Part shown: positions 1 to 8,632 of the stretch, piece by piece
How positions within the stretch are numbered: position 1 is the first letter of the stretch
How the letters are laid out: every line of letters begins with the position of its first letter
DNA from: Hondaea fermentalgiana
Taxonomy: Eukaryota > Sar > Bigyra > Thraustochytrida > Thraustochytriidae
DNA: 23,819 nt
Assembly (NCBI GenBank): GCA_014084085.1
Contig: NPFB01000012.1
Coordinates: 429,682-453,500 of the forward strand
Reading direction: 5' to 3'
The notes under the pieces: generated by a model
The model's database searches: none
Told to the model about the DNA's origin: nothing
The model's input: the letters and a program-made list of their open reading frames with translations, nothing else
Translations under genes and position numbers: made by a program

Positions 1-2445
1 GGCGGCGGGCCGGGCTCGAGGGGTTCGAGGTCGCCGGCAGGCGCGGACTCGCGCCGAGACTTTGCGCAGTCCTCGTCGTCGCCGTCGTCGGCAGCCTTTC
101 GCGACCACAGAGACCGCGACCGCAGAGACCGCGACAGAGACAGAAACTATGGCGGGTACCGGGGCGGCGGCGGGAGTCGCGGGGGTAGATTTGAGAATGC
201 CGCGCCGGCAGTCCCCTCTGGACCGCGGGTCGCTCCTGATGGCTGGGCAGAGCACCGCGCCGAAGACGGAACTGTGTACTACTTTAATCAAATGACCGGC
301 CAGTCCACCTACGACAAGCCTGTCTCGCTCATGTCGCACGTGGAGCGCAAGCTACCGCGCACAGCGTGGAAGGCGTACGCGCAAGACGGCAAAATCTATT
401 ACCATAACGCGCAGTCCAACGACACTACATGGGAAGAACCAATGGAGTTCACCATGTACAAGGAGCGCCTTCGCGCTCTCTGCAATGGTGACGTCCCGAC
501 AAAGGATATGGATAGTCTTGCCGTCTTCAAGGCCGCGCAACGCGCTCTTGAAGAGTGCAATGCCGGCCTCGGCGGCGACGACGCGCAGACAGAGGAGGAG
601 CGGCGCAAAGAGCTCACCGTGAACAAGGTGGTGGCCGCCTCGGAACGAAGCGACTTCGTGCTCCTCCCAAGCGACCTCGTTGTGCCCGCCGAGACAACTC
701 GCTTCCCGGGTGCTGTGGCGGGGTCTCTACCTGCCGACGCCAAGGACACTGATGCGCTGCGCAAAGCTTTTCAAGATCTTCTTAATGAACGCAATGTGCC
801 GCCGACTACAAGCTGGCAGGAGGCTCTCACCTTCGGAATTGCAAACGATGTTCGCTTCCACGCCTTGCGGGGCAGCGCTGCGCGACGAGAGGCGCTCGCA
901 GACTATGCTCAGTGGAAGGCTGAGGAGAACACGCGTCTTCGGAAGGAGCGCTTGCAGTCGCAACGCGACGTGTTGCAACGTCTTCTCAGCGACTTAGCTG
1001 CTGCCAAGACGATTGATGGAAATTCAAGCGCACGATCTGTGCTGGACCGTCTTCGAAGCGAACATGGGGCTGAAATGGACGTCTGGGAGCGCGCCGACTG
1101 GGCTCTACGCGACGACGATATCAAGGACTTTTTAGACGAGCTCTATGACCGCGAAAAGCGCGAGCGCGAGCAACGCCGCGATGCCGAGCTCGAAGCCCTC
1201 GATCGTTCGCTTCAGGCTCTTGCGGACCGCGGACAACTTCCTCTGGACGGAACGGCTGCGTGGAACGACATCAAGCCGGCTGTTTTCGCCTTTTTGGCGG
1301 AACAGGCTGCGCAGGAACCTGGTAACAAGGAGAATCACAAAGACGACGACGACGGAGATCGGGCAATGGCTGACTCATCAGCAGCGGAAGTCGCGCCGGG
1401 CAATGCGGGTAGTCTCAAAATACAATCGTTCATCGAGATTCCCGAGAAGGAACTCGCAGATCATCTCGTTGACTTTATTTTGAGCGTGCGCAAGGCGCGC
1501 AAAAAGGAGCTTGCAGACGCAATTGATGTGCTCCGCGACGCCAGTCCGCTCAGGCCTCATCTTGAAGACTTTCGCGCATGGTTCCGGCGTTCAATGCTGC
1601 ATAAATTGGACTCTGCCAACGGAGAGGAATCTACGCAGGCCGCCGGTACTGGCTTGCCAGAGAGCTTCAAAGCTTTGCGCAAGACAGATACACGATTTGT
1701 TGAGGAGGCAACGGGCCAGAAGTTCTTCAGGTCAATCAAGGGCGAGTCGAAAGATTTGCCTCCTGGCCCGGACGGCGTCGCCGAATCGCAAGAAGCTCTC
1801 GACGACCTTGTCTTTATGGTAGTTGGTCAAGACGCCAAAGAAGTCCTCGAAGAGCTCCACGAACAGCTCAACGATGCGTACAAAATCATGAAGAAGGATC
1901 TCAAGGCAAATCGAGTGCGCGTGGCGCCATCGCTGGCCTGGGACGGGGACTCGAGTCGGCTTGTCGCGAATCTGCCCGAGCTTGTGGAAAAGCTCGGCGA
2001 GGATGCCCGTCGTCAGGTGGAAGAGAGCTTCTCCGAGCCAGTTCAGCGCGCTGCGTTTGGTCGTCTGCGTGCTGACGCGGACAAAAAGGTTCGTCGCCGC
2101 ATGGAGGACTTTAAGGCTATGCTCGCGGACACGGTGCGTCGTTCAAAGCACTTGGGCATGTCATATGAGGATGCCTTGCGCCGCATCAAGCGCGAGCCAG
2201 AGTTTGACGAGCTTGATAGCGACAAGCTGCGCAGAGATGTCTACGCGGAACACATGGCCGATCTTGAGGCATCGTCACGCTCGAGCAAGCGCAAGGCAGA
2301 GAGCGCCGCTCCAGGTGATGGTGCTGACGAAGACGGCAGGAGAACCAAGAGTTCGCGGCGCAGCTACAGTCGCAGCCCGAGTCGAAGTCGCGATCGCCGG
2401 GACCGTGATCGTGATCGTGACGATCGACGAGATCATCGGCGTTAA
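1..2445 (+). CDS. PRP40: Prp40-like U1 snRNP splicing factor (WW and FF domains), 5' partial
   Basis: The frame is open from base 1 to the TAA at 2443-2445 (814 codons) with no in-frame ATG before the first WW domain, so the true start lies left of the window or in an upstream exon. In this numbering, residues 1-75 are low complexity with Arg-Asp repeats and an RGG-like patch. WW1 spans about 80-107 (W82; the usual second Trp is replaced by Y104). WW2 spans about 121-147 (W123, W144, P147). FF-type helical repeats follow at about 252-305, 321-385, 393-435, 484-530 and 700-756. The tail (about 763-814) is rich in Arg-Ser and Arg-Asp. The order of paired WW then FF repeats is that of Prp40/PRPF40, which bridges the U1 snRNP and branch-point proteins during early spliceosome assembly in the nucleus. 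The RD/RS ends are an addition compared with yeast Prp40. TCERG1-type WW/FF proteins are the alternative, but adjacent N-terminal WW domains favour Prp40. Confidence 0.9.
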   Translation, partial: GGGPGSRGSRSPAGADSRRDFAQSSSSPSSAAFRDHRDRDRRDRDRDRNYGGYRGGGGSRGGRFENAAPAVPSGPRVAPDGWAEHRAEDGTVYYFNQMTGQSTYDKPVSLMSHVERKLPRTAWKAYAQDGKIYYHNAQSNDTTWEEPMEFTMYKERLRALCNGDVPTKDMDSLAVFKAAQRALEECNAGLGGDDAQTEEERRKELTVNKVVAASERSDFVLLPSDLVVPAETTRFPGAVAGSLPADAKDTDALRKAFQDLLNERNVPPTTSWQEALTFGIANDVRFHALRGSAARREALADYAQWKAEENTRLRKERLQSQRDVLQRLLSDLAAAKTIDGNSSARSVLDRLRSEHGAEMDVWERADWALRDDDIKDFLDELYDREKREREQRRDAELEALDRSLQALADRGQLPLDGTAAWNDIKPAVFAFLAEQAAQEPGNKENHKDDDDGDRAMADSSAAEVAPGNAGSLKIQSFIEIPEKELADHLVDFILSVRKARKKELADAIDVLRDASPLRPHLEDFRAWFRRSMLHKLDSANGEESTQAAGTGLPESFKALRKTDTRFVEEATGQKFFRSIKGESKDLPPGPDGVAESQEALDDLVFMVVGQDAKEVLEELHEQLNDAYKIMKKDLKANRVRVAPSLAWDGDSSRLVANLPELVEKLGEDARRQVEESFSEPVQRAAFGRLRADADKKVRRRMEDFKAMLADTVRRSKHLGMSYEDALRRIKREPEFDELDSDKLRRDVYAEHMADLEASSRSSKRKAESAAPGDGADEDGRRTKSSRRSYSRSPSRSRDRRDRDRDRDDRRDHRR

Positions 2446-2776
2446 ACTAGGTATTCGGAAAATGTCGGCCATCCGTTCATCCGTTCATCCATCCATTTCT
2501 TTTTGACAAACGATTCTGCTCTTCATTTACTCAAGGTGATGCCTCTTTCTATCTCCAACTTGCAACTTGGAGTTACACGCTTATTCTGGCTGTAGGCCGA
2601 TCTATACATGCATGCTCGCACATTTGCTCTCTTCTTTCCTTGTCGATTGTTCGCAAGCTTGTCAAAAAAAAGAAAAGAAAAAAGCGCGCAAAACCAAATG
2701 AGAGGAAGAGAGAGAGGCCAAGCGCGCCCTCCGTGCGTAAAAAGCAAACAAAGTCCTTTCTCAAGGCAAGGCGAAG
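2446..2776. other. Intergenic: PRP40 3' side and upstream region of the small Cys-motif gene
   Basis: This is a 331-base stretch between two co-oriented genes. It holds an ATCC-rich direct repeat near 2470-2500 and an A-rich run near 2665-2685. I see no credible coding frame and no RNA gene; it should contain the PRP40 3' UTR and the promoter of the next gene. Confidence 0.5.
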
Positions 2777-3242
2777 ATGCTCGCACGCGCACGCGTGGCG
2801 GCTGTGAGCGCGACGGGCTGGCCTCGCGAGAGCTTGCATACTCGCCTTGGTTTGCGCCTGCGAGGCGTAAGCACCAAGAACGTTGGCCCAACAGCAAAAG
2901 AAGGCGTTGAGGCCGCAAAAGATGAAGGTGAAGAAGAGCACAAGGGGACCGAAAGCTATGCTGACGCCGGGGAGGCGGCGCCTGGGCCCACTGACTTTGG
3001 AGACCGCCTCGAGGTGTGCGGCAAATGTGAACACTCTCGTGACTTTGTAGGCGGCTTTGCAAGCTTTTGCGCCGAGTGCGGATGTAATATTCAGGCCAAG
3101 GTAAGAACATATGCAAAAAGTCGGGGGGGGGGGAGAAAAGCAGCGCAAAACAAACTTGGGAAATGAAGATTGCTGACAAGGTATGCTGTGCTGGACAAAG
3201 GCCTTTTTTGAGCACCTGCATTGCCCAATCGGCAAGTGGTAA
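2777..3242 (+). CDS. Small two-exon protein with CxxC, CxxCxC and terminal CPIGKW motif
   Basis: The model joins 2777-3100 with 3213-3242 and gives 117 residues. Exon 1 ends exactly in phase 0 at a GTAAGA donor. The acceptor AG at 3211-3212 opens a ten-codon exon that closes with Cys-Pro-Ile-Gly-Lys-Trp and TAA. Residues 1-35 are rich in Arg, Ala and Ser with few acids, which resembles a mitochondrial or other organelle presequence. Residues 36-75 are acidic linker. The C-terminal 40 residues carry CGKC, then CAECGC, then the final Cys of CPIGKW, a likely metal-binding arrangement of six cysteines. Without splicing the frame runs on into low-complexity intron sequence and loses the last motif. 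I do not know a named family. From memory, small phage and bacterial hypothetical proteins end in a comparable CGC...CP-GKW arrangement, which needs a search. It converges on the GPAT gene, 136 bases away. Confidence 0.72.
3101..3212 (+). other. Intron of the small Cys-motif gene (112 bp, GT-AG)
   Basis: The donor is GTAAGA at 3101. A CTGAC branch-point-like site lies at 3173-3177, 35 bases before the acceptor. A short T run (3205-3209) precedes the AG at 3211-3212. A poly-G run lies near 3123-3132. The splice keeps phase 0 and restores a meaningful C-terminus. Confidence 0.72.
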
Positions 3243-3378
3243 GCCAAGGCTAACATCTCTGTTGACTGTTTTTCATATATATATTTTTTTGCCGAGCGAC
3301 TGTGCAGATTTGATTTTCAGAAAGATCCCCCAAAACCTCGCAAGGAAAACAAAATTCGTAAACTTATCTTTCGTCAAG

Positions 3379-5334
3379 TTAGTCAGAAGCAAAGGAGAGG
3401 CGGCCAAGCTGGCGCTCTTCGTTTTGCAGCGCGGATGGTTCCGATTCCGATTCCGAGTCGCGCGTCGGAATACTGCTTTGCAAGTCACCCTCAGCGAATT
3501 TACGTGTCGACTTTGAGCGCGACTCGAGAACCTTGTCCTTGCCAATGACGCGAGACTGTTTCCAATCGGGAAGCTCGTCAATGTGCTCCTCAACAAAGTT
3601 CTGGATGCGGACCACCAACTTGTCTCGGTTCGCACGAAGCAACTCGGCCGGCTGGCGTCGGGATGACGAAAAGAAAGTCTTGATACCCGTAAAGTATCGC
3701 GGGAGGAGTCGAACACGACGCACGAGCTTTTCCACCAGCGTAGGGCACACGTAAAAGAGGTAAAAGGGGCCAAAAAAGAGAAAGCACGGTGGGAGGATCC
3801 ACTTCGCGTTGGAGATAAAGGTGTAGCTCCAAGTATTCGGGTCGCGGTCAAAATGGGGCCAGGCGAACTTGAAAAAGACAAGCCAGGCGATACTGTACGC
3901 TACGTGCAAGGTAGGCACAAGCTTAAGGGCCCAGACAATGATCTTGGAGGCGGCCACGTCCCGCGCCTTGATCTTCACGTTCGAGGTTTCAACGTTTTTC
4001 TTCATCTCCTTGGGCAGCTGCCAACGAATGTAAAGCGGAATGGGCAAGTTGAGAAGAAGGCCAGGGAGAATGATGGGCGTCACAAAAGCAGCCATGCCCA
4101 CTGTGGTGAAGACGTCAAAGACTGACTTGCAGAGCGTGCGGACGCTCCCCAAAGGCTCGAGGTCGCGCACTTGTTTGTCCGTGAGCCCCTGCGCGCGGCA
4201 GAACTCAAGGTAGTCGAAGACGTCGTACATGATGGCCTTGAAGTCGGGCCGGTCCTTCCAAATGTCGTAGGCGTGATTAAATCGCTGGTTCAGGTCCACG
4301 TACTCGGCTGGGGTCAAGCGCACCTTGTTCTGGTACATGCGCCGTGCCGTGCGCAGGGCCTTGAGCGTGTTAAAATCCGGAGCCGTCAGGCAAGCAAAGT
4401 CGAGCGCCTGCTGCATATCATGTAGCAGCGAGTTGCAGGCATCATGGCGGGTATCTTTGTTCTTGTACTTTTCCACAAGCTCGTCTGGAATTGGGATCTC
4501 CTGGCCACAGTCAACGAAAACCTTGCTGCGGAGGATGTGACCGCCAAAGTAGTTCATGCCCACGGGCACAAGCTTGACGGGAATGCCACGCGAGCGCGCT
4601 CCGAGTGCCATGATGGCGACGCCAACCTTGAATGGCAAGAGTTCCGTCCGGTCGTGGCTGCCACCTTCGGGGAAGATGCCAATACAGCCACCCTTGTCGA
4701 GCGCCTTGTGCACGTCCTCGAACATCTCAGACTGTTTGATCTTGGGCGTGATCTTGTACTCGTAGCCGTCGCTCTCGTTGTTAACGGCATCCACGTCCGG
4801 GTCTTCATCATCGGGGAGCTCCTTGAAGGTCATTTCCGTGTCCGAGCTCGCCGCTTCGAGCGCGAACTGGCCTACATGTCGAATGGTGATCATGAAGCCC
4901 TGCTCGATGCTCTGGAAAGCCGTGTCTTCGCCCTTGATTGTGCGCGACTTGAGATCGATGTGCTTGATGCGTCCTGGCCCATCCTTGGCGCGATCCTGAG
5001 GCCGAATCACCGGGACGGCCTCGAGCATCTTGGCCGCGGTTCCGATGATGGGCTTGTGCATGCTTGACTCGGCAATGATAAAGGACACCGGACGCTGCGC
5101 GGCGCGCATCATGCACATGGCGTCGACAAACTGATTGAAGTGGTTGCCATAGAGAATCACCGGGCCCTCATCGGGGATGTGCTCCTGGTTGACGATTTCC
5201 ACTCGGCTGAAGAACACGCCAAGGATGAAGTTCGACAGGCTCGTGATGACGCGCGCGGGCGCGGCGTACTTGGGCGTCGGCCACTCGCGCTCCTCCGCGC
5301 CCTCTGCGCCGCCCTTGTCTCCATCGCCCGCCAT
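3379..5334 (-). CDS. Glycerol-3-phosphate acyltransferase, Sct1/Gat-like, ER membrane
   Basis: The protein has 651 residues, starting at the ATG at 5334 (MAGDGDK) and ending with TAA at 3379-3381. The frame stays open upstream to 5760, but that part is Arg-rich low complexity over simple repeats, so I take 5334 as the start. The PlsC acyltransferase block is clear: catalytic N64-H65-x4-D70 and phosphate-binding F221-P-E-G-G-S-H-D-R. A long insert lies between the blocks, as in fungal Sct1/Gat enzymes. The C-terminal half has several hydrophobic segments (a paired Pro/Leu-rich segment, then IIVWALKLVP, AYSIAWLVFF and ILPPCFLFFGPFYLFYVC), expected to anchor it in the ER. The final ~70 residues are polar and Ser/Glu-rich. 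The family transfers acyl-CoA to sn-1 of glycerol-3-phosphate (some members also use dihydroxyacetone phosphate), the first step of phospholipid and triacylglycerol synthesis. A lysophosphatidate acyltransferase is less likely given the length and the FPEGGSHDR form. Confidence 0.95.
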   Translation of the reverse strand: MAGDGDKGGAEGAEEREWPTPKYAAPARVITSLSNFILGVFFSRVEIVNQEHIPDEGPVILYGNHFNQFVDAMCMMRAAQRPVSFIIAESSMHKPIIGTAAKMLEAVPVIRPQDRAKDGPGRIKHIDLKSRTIKGEDTAFQSIEQGFMITIRHVGQFALEAASSDTEMTFKELPDDEDPDVDAVNNESDGYEYKITPKIKQSEMFEDVHKALDKGGCIGIFPEGGSHDRTELLPFKVGVAIMALGARSRGIPVKLVPVGMNYFGGHILRSKVFVDCGQEIPIPDELVEKYKNKDTRHDACNSLLHDMQQALDFACLTAPDFNTLKALRTARRMYQNKVRLTPAEYVDLNQRFNHAYDIWKDRPDFKAIMYDVFDYLEFCRAQGLTDKQVRDLEPLGSVRTLCKSVFDVFTTVGMAAFVTPIILPGLLLNLPIPLYIRWQLPKEMKKNVETSNVKIKARDVAASKIIVWALKLVPTLHVAYSIAWLVFFKFAWPHFDRDPNTWSYTFISNAKWILPPCFLFFGPFYLFYVCPTLVEKLVRRVRLLPRYFTGIKTFFSSSRRQPAELLRANRDKLVVRIQNFVEEHIDELPDWKQSRVIGKDKVLESRSKSTRKFAEGDLQSSIPTRDSESESEPSALQNEERQLGRLSFASD

Positions 5335-6137
5335 GCCGGCCAAGAACGTGAGCCTCACCGGCCGGACCGCTTCGCCGCGCCTGGCCTCGCCTCGCGCTTT
5401 TCCGCGCTGGCGGTGCCGTCCGAGACCTGCGCGCCTGCGCCTGCGCCTGCGCCTGCGCCTGCGCCGCGCCGCGGGCCCGCGTCCCTGCGCCCGGCTCTGC
5501 CCTCGCCCGCTCGCTCGCTCGCTCGCCCGTGCCGCGCCCGCAAGAATTGCACGTTTGCGCGGCCTTCGGGCGGGTTTGGGTTCGCGGTCTGCGGTCCCTT
5601 TTTTTTTTTTTTTTTCTAAAAGTAAAGTAGCATTTTTGGCGACGATTTTTTGTCGTTGTTTGTTTATTCTAATACTTGGCTCCTTTATCGTGTTCTGGCG
5701 GGCTGCTGACCTGCCAGAAGGTCGCTTTCTGATACGACTGCAGCCAATTCTAGTTGACACAAGCAGAAACGGCAGCGTTAGCGGTCGCGGTCGATGCGAA
5801 CGACCGGACGTCGCTGTGGACAGTAGTCTTGCCGTCTCTGCAGTCTGAGGTTGCTCACCGTGGCATCAAGAAAAAATTCGGCGCGATGGCGCCACTTCCA
5901 AGTAGGGAAAAGATTGAACGTTTTCTGTTTAGGTTCCGCGACGACTGTCCACGACAAGTCCACGACGTGGCAACTTGTTCTTTTTCTCTGTCAAAGTTTA
6001 GCGTCTGACTACGAGCTCAGGGACGACAGTGGTGGCTTGGACTTCATCGTGGAGTCGTGAGTGCGATTGCCTGTCTTGAAGTGGAAGCGCCTATCGTAAG
6101 CCGGCCCGCAAAGGGCCTTTGTAAAACACCAGTAGGT
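5335..6137. other. Spacer: GPAT 5' leader and MATE-like gene 3' side
   Basis: The first ~190 bases are very GC-rich with a GCGCCT-type hexamer array (about 5433-5464) and a CGCT tetramer array (about 5508-5526). A T run of about 17 follows near 5600-5616. The remainder up to the MATE-like stop at 6138 has mixed composition and only short open frames without recognisable motifs. It should hold the GPAT promoter and 5' UTR. No RNA gene seen. Confidence 0.5.
5433..5464. repeat. Hexanucleotide array (CCTGCG-type) in GPAT 5' leader
   Basis: About five consecutive hexamers of the GCGCCT/CCTGCG type lie 100-130 bases upstream of the GPAT ATG. They are read on the minus strand as the GPAT leader. 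Confidence 0.85.
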
Positions 6138-7811
6138 CTACTTTGCGTCGGATTCAGCAACGAGTTCAGGGTCAACAGCACGAGGAGGCGTCCTGTCGAT
6201 ACTCTTGGCAAGGTCGTCAATGACAAGCTTGACAGCATCAAAGGCTTGGCCACAGCACAGCACGGAAACAAACAAATGACAGCACGAACAGCGACTGGGC
6301 TGCGGGTCATCCTCCAACGCCTGGCGCGCAGACTGTGTCTGCTGCTCCGTCAGCAGGGCGCTCTGAAGTTGCGGCTTGATCACTACGAGCCAACGTGCGA
6401 GCGTCAAAATCATGCGAATACCGTAAAATAGAGTTTCTGCAGCGAGAAACATTTCTACAGGCCCGTCCGTATAGGCTGCAGCGAGAATGACAGGGAGGAA
6501 ACCCACCAGAAATGCGACAAGAGACTCCTGGCCGACAAATCGAAAGTCGTGAGCACCCACGAGCAGCGCTTCAAGTGTAACAGAGAGGCTGACCACAATC
6601 TGATGAAATCCTACCAGGACAAAGAGCTGCGTGCTGATTAGGTCTTCGTACACGGAGGAGCCATCATCGGCCATGCTCGAAGAACTCAAAACAAGTGACT
6701 TGCCGAGGACGATGAGAGCAACGCATGTGCAAATGGACCACAAGCCGTTGAACCGAAGAAAAAAGTTGGAAAGCGTAAAGAAAGAGGCGTAATTTTTGTT
6801 GCCTGAGACGTCTCCAACGCCAATGAGACGTGGGGCCGTAATGGTCGTTACGTATCCTGCCCCGTCCGCCACGAGACTAGTGATGCCAGTGAAACTCATG
6901 AGAAGGGCATAGAGAGAACCTTTGGTTGGACTGGAGCGCGTCACTAGGTAGATGGCAATAAAGTTCTTGATCACATAGGTGGCGCTTTGTCCCCAGAGCC
7001 AAGAGATACTTTTGCGAAACTCGGAAATCCACTCGCGAACAGAAGGCGCGCTTGCACTTGATGCGCCGAATAGTCGAAAATTGTATCGGGCACGATTGCT
7101 TGGCCAGCCGTAAATGAAGAAGAGCGACAAGGCCACGCACAAGATGTTGTACGCAAAGTACGCGATGCTGAATGCATTAATGCCCAGATCCGTGTGAAGA
7201 AAGAGAAAGAGACTCAAAAAGGAAAAGGTGATGCCACTGGAAATACCCAGAGTCAGAAGGAATCCAAACTGAAACAGCCCTATGAGCACTGCGTACAGCG
7301 AAGCGTATATACCACTAAAAATTGCGCCAACGGAGAAAATGATGAGCGCCGACTCCGATTCGGGCACGAGCTCTTCGCCCTCCGTGTTGACCCCCGCGAG
7401 AAGCTCGTCGCGGGCAACAAGGATTACTACGCATCCAAGCACGCTAGTTGCTGCAGAAAAGAGGAGAATCTGCCGCACAATCGTTGGCAGCGGCTCATAG
7501 TGCTTGGCTGCATCCTTGCGCGCTACAATGGCACGGCCAGCACTCGCAATGAAGCGGAAGAGAGACACAGCGAGCGTCCCCGTCTGGCGGACAAGAGCAT
7601 ACGACGCGAGCGTTGCAGCTGCGTCTTGCGACATGAGCACGCTGCTGAGCATGTCGAGCCCGTAGCCGGCCGCATATCCGATCACAATGAGCGAGGCATA
7701 TAAAGCCAGCCTGCGATGCGAGTTCATCTTGACCATTCTATTTCTGCCGGAAAGCGAGCGTATCTTTACCTCGGCAAGCGCCTGAGTCGTTCCGGGTCTG
7801 TGATCACCCAT
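6138..7811 (-). CDS. Polytopic transporter, MATE/MOP superfamily-like
   Basis: The protein has 557 residues, from ATG at 7811 to TAG at 6138-6140. A second Met pair (MVKMNSHRR, residues 26-29) just before the first membrane segment is an alternative start. I count roughly twelve hydrophobic segments, in two halves separated by a polar stretch (WPSNRARYNFRLFG to EWISEFRKS). Each half starts with a segment and loop pattern like MATE proteins (ALVRQTGTLAVSLFRF in half one; the region ending EALLVGAHDFRFVGQESL in half two resembles the GAGDxRF step of DinF-type MATE transporters). MATE carriers exchange H+ or Na+ for organic compounds. Substrate and membrane cannot be read from the sequence. The tail (~80 residues) is cytosolic-looking, with a CSCCHLFVSVLCC cysteine cluster that could be acylated. 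A lipid flippase of the MOP superfamily or another carrier fold remains possible. No intron is needed. It lies head-to-head with the FSP1-like gene. Confidence 0.58.
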   Translation of the reverse strand: MGDHRPGTTQALAEVKIRSLSGRNRMVKMNSHRRLALYASLIVIGYAAGYGLDMLSSVLMSQDAAATLASYALVRQTGTLAVSLFRFIASAGRAIVARKDAAKHYEPLPTIVRQILLFSAATSVLGCVVILVARDELLAGVNTEGEELVPESESALIIFSVGAIFSGIYASLYAVLIGLFQFGFLLTLGISSGITFSFLSLFLFLHTDLGINAFSIAYFAYNILCVALSLFFIYGWPSNRARYNFRLFGASSASAPSVREWISEFRKSISWLWGQSATYVIKNFIAIYLVTRSSPTKGSLYALLMSFTGITSLVADGAGYVTTITAPRLIGVGDVSGNKNYASFFTLSNFFLRFNGLWSICTCVALIVLGKSLVLSSSSMADDGSSVYEDLISTQLFVLVGFHQIVVSLSVTLEALLVGAHDFRFVGQESLVAFLVGFLPVILAAAYTDGPVEMFLAAETLFYGIRMILTLARWLVVIKPQLQSALLTEQQTQSARQALEDDPQPSRCSCCHLFVSVLCCGQAFDAVKLVIDDLAKSIDRTPPRAVDPELVAESDAK

Positions 7812-7842
7812 CTCAGGCTATGCATCTGACTCACCTGTGAGA

Positions 7843-8450
7843 GCCGCAACGCCATTAGAAAGAGCTTGTGAGTACTGGCAGTGGTTACGGGCAGTGCCGG
7901 CCGATGCTATGTCGATGAGACGCTGCAATGGCTTGCGAACCCTGAAATTGCCTTCTCCCGCCTCACCTCGTGATCGCATCCCCGCACCGCACGTGCCGAG
8001 TCGCGTCCCAGCTCCCAACAGCGGAAAGTGATCCTGCGCGTACCTCCCATCTGGCTGGTTCGTGAGGCCCGCAGCGCCATTGGAAAGAGCTGGAAAGTAT
8101 TGGCAGTGGTGGGTGCGGCCGTCGCTATGTCGATACGAATCCTGGAATTGCCCTTCGCTCGCCTTGCCTTGCAACCGCAGTCACACACTGCACGTGGCGA
8201 GTCGCTTCCCAGCTCCCAACAGCTGCAGGCGATCCTGCGCACACCTCCAAATCTGACTGGTTCGCGAGGGCCGCAGCGCCCATTAGAAAGAGTTAAAAAG
8301 TGTCGGCAGTGGATGCGACCGATTGCTGTGTCGATGATACGCTGCAATGGTTTGCGAAGCCTGAAATTGCCCGTCTCCCGCCTTGCCTTGCCTTGCCTTG
8401 CCTTGCCTTGCCCCGCGACCCAGCTCCGCACCACACGTGCCGACTGCGAC
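7843..8450. repeat. Three diverged tandem units of about 200-224 bp
   Basis: Units begin at 7843, 8067 and 8270, each with a GCCGCAGCGCCATTAGAAAG-like start. Shared landmarks follow in the same order: GGCAGTGG, GTCGATGA with ACGCTGCAATGG, CCTGAAATTGCC, then a CCAGCTCC block near the end. Unit 2 lacks about 20 bases around the ACGCTGCAATGG block. Unit 3 is interrupted by the CCTTG array. The preceding bases (7823-7842) resemble the end of a further unit. The divergence suggests an old duplication. Confidence 0.85.
8381..8412. repeat. CCTTG pentanucleotide array
   Basis: Six perfect CCTTG copies lie within tandem unit 3, about 350 bases upstream of the FSP1-like ATG. Confidence 0.95.
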
Positions 8451-8537
8451 CGAGAGTCACGCCCCAGGTGCAGCTGCAGCTCGCACAGCGGCAGGTGTTT
8501 CTACGTAGATTTCGCCCGATTCGACAGCGACCATGGG

Positions 8538-8598
8538 CGTGTACGAATGCACACACACACCCATTCCCACTGCCACGCGCAAGCACGCTTCGTACACG
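8538..8598. repeat. Perfect 10-bp inverted repeat with 41-base spacer
   Basis: CGTGTACGAA at 8538-8547 is matched by its exact reverse complement at 8589-8598. The spacer includes a short CA run. It lies 160-220 bases upstream of the FSP1-like start. Confidence 0.8.
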
Positions 8599-8632
8599 TG
8601 CGAGGTGCAGCGTCTGCATCAGATGATCCCCA

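Noticed and set aside
4444..5067. Plus-strand 207-residue ORF inside GPAT
   Set aside because: Antisense shadow of strongly conserved GPAT coding sequence.
7843..8450. CRISPR-like array
   Set aside because: Units are ~200 bases, diverged throughout, without constant short repeats and unique spacers, in a eukaryotic context.
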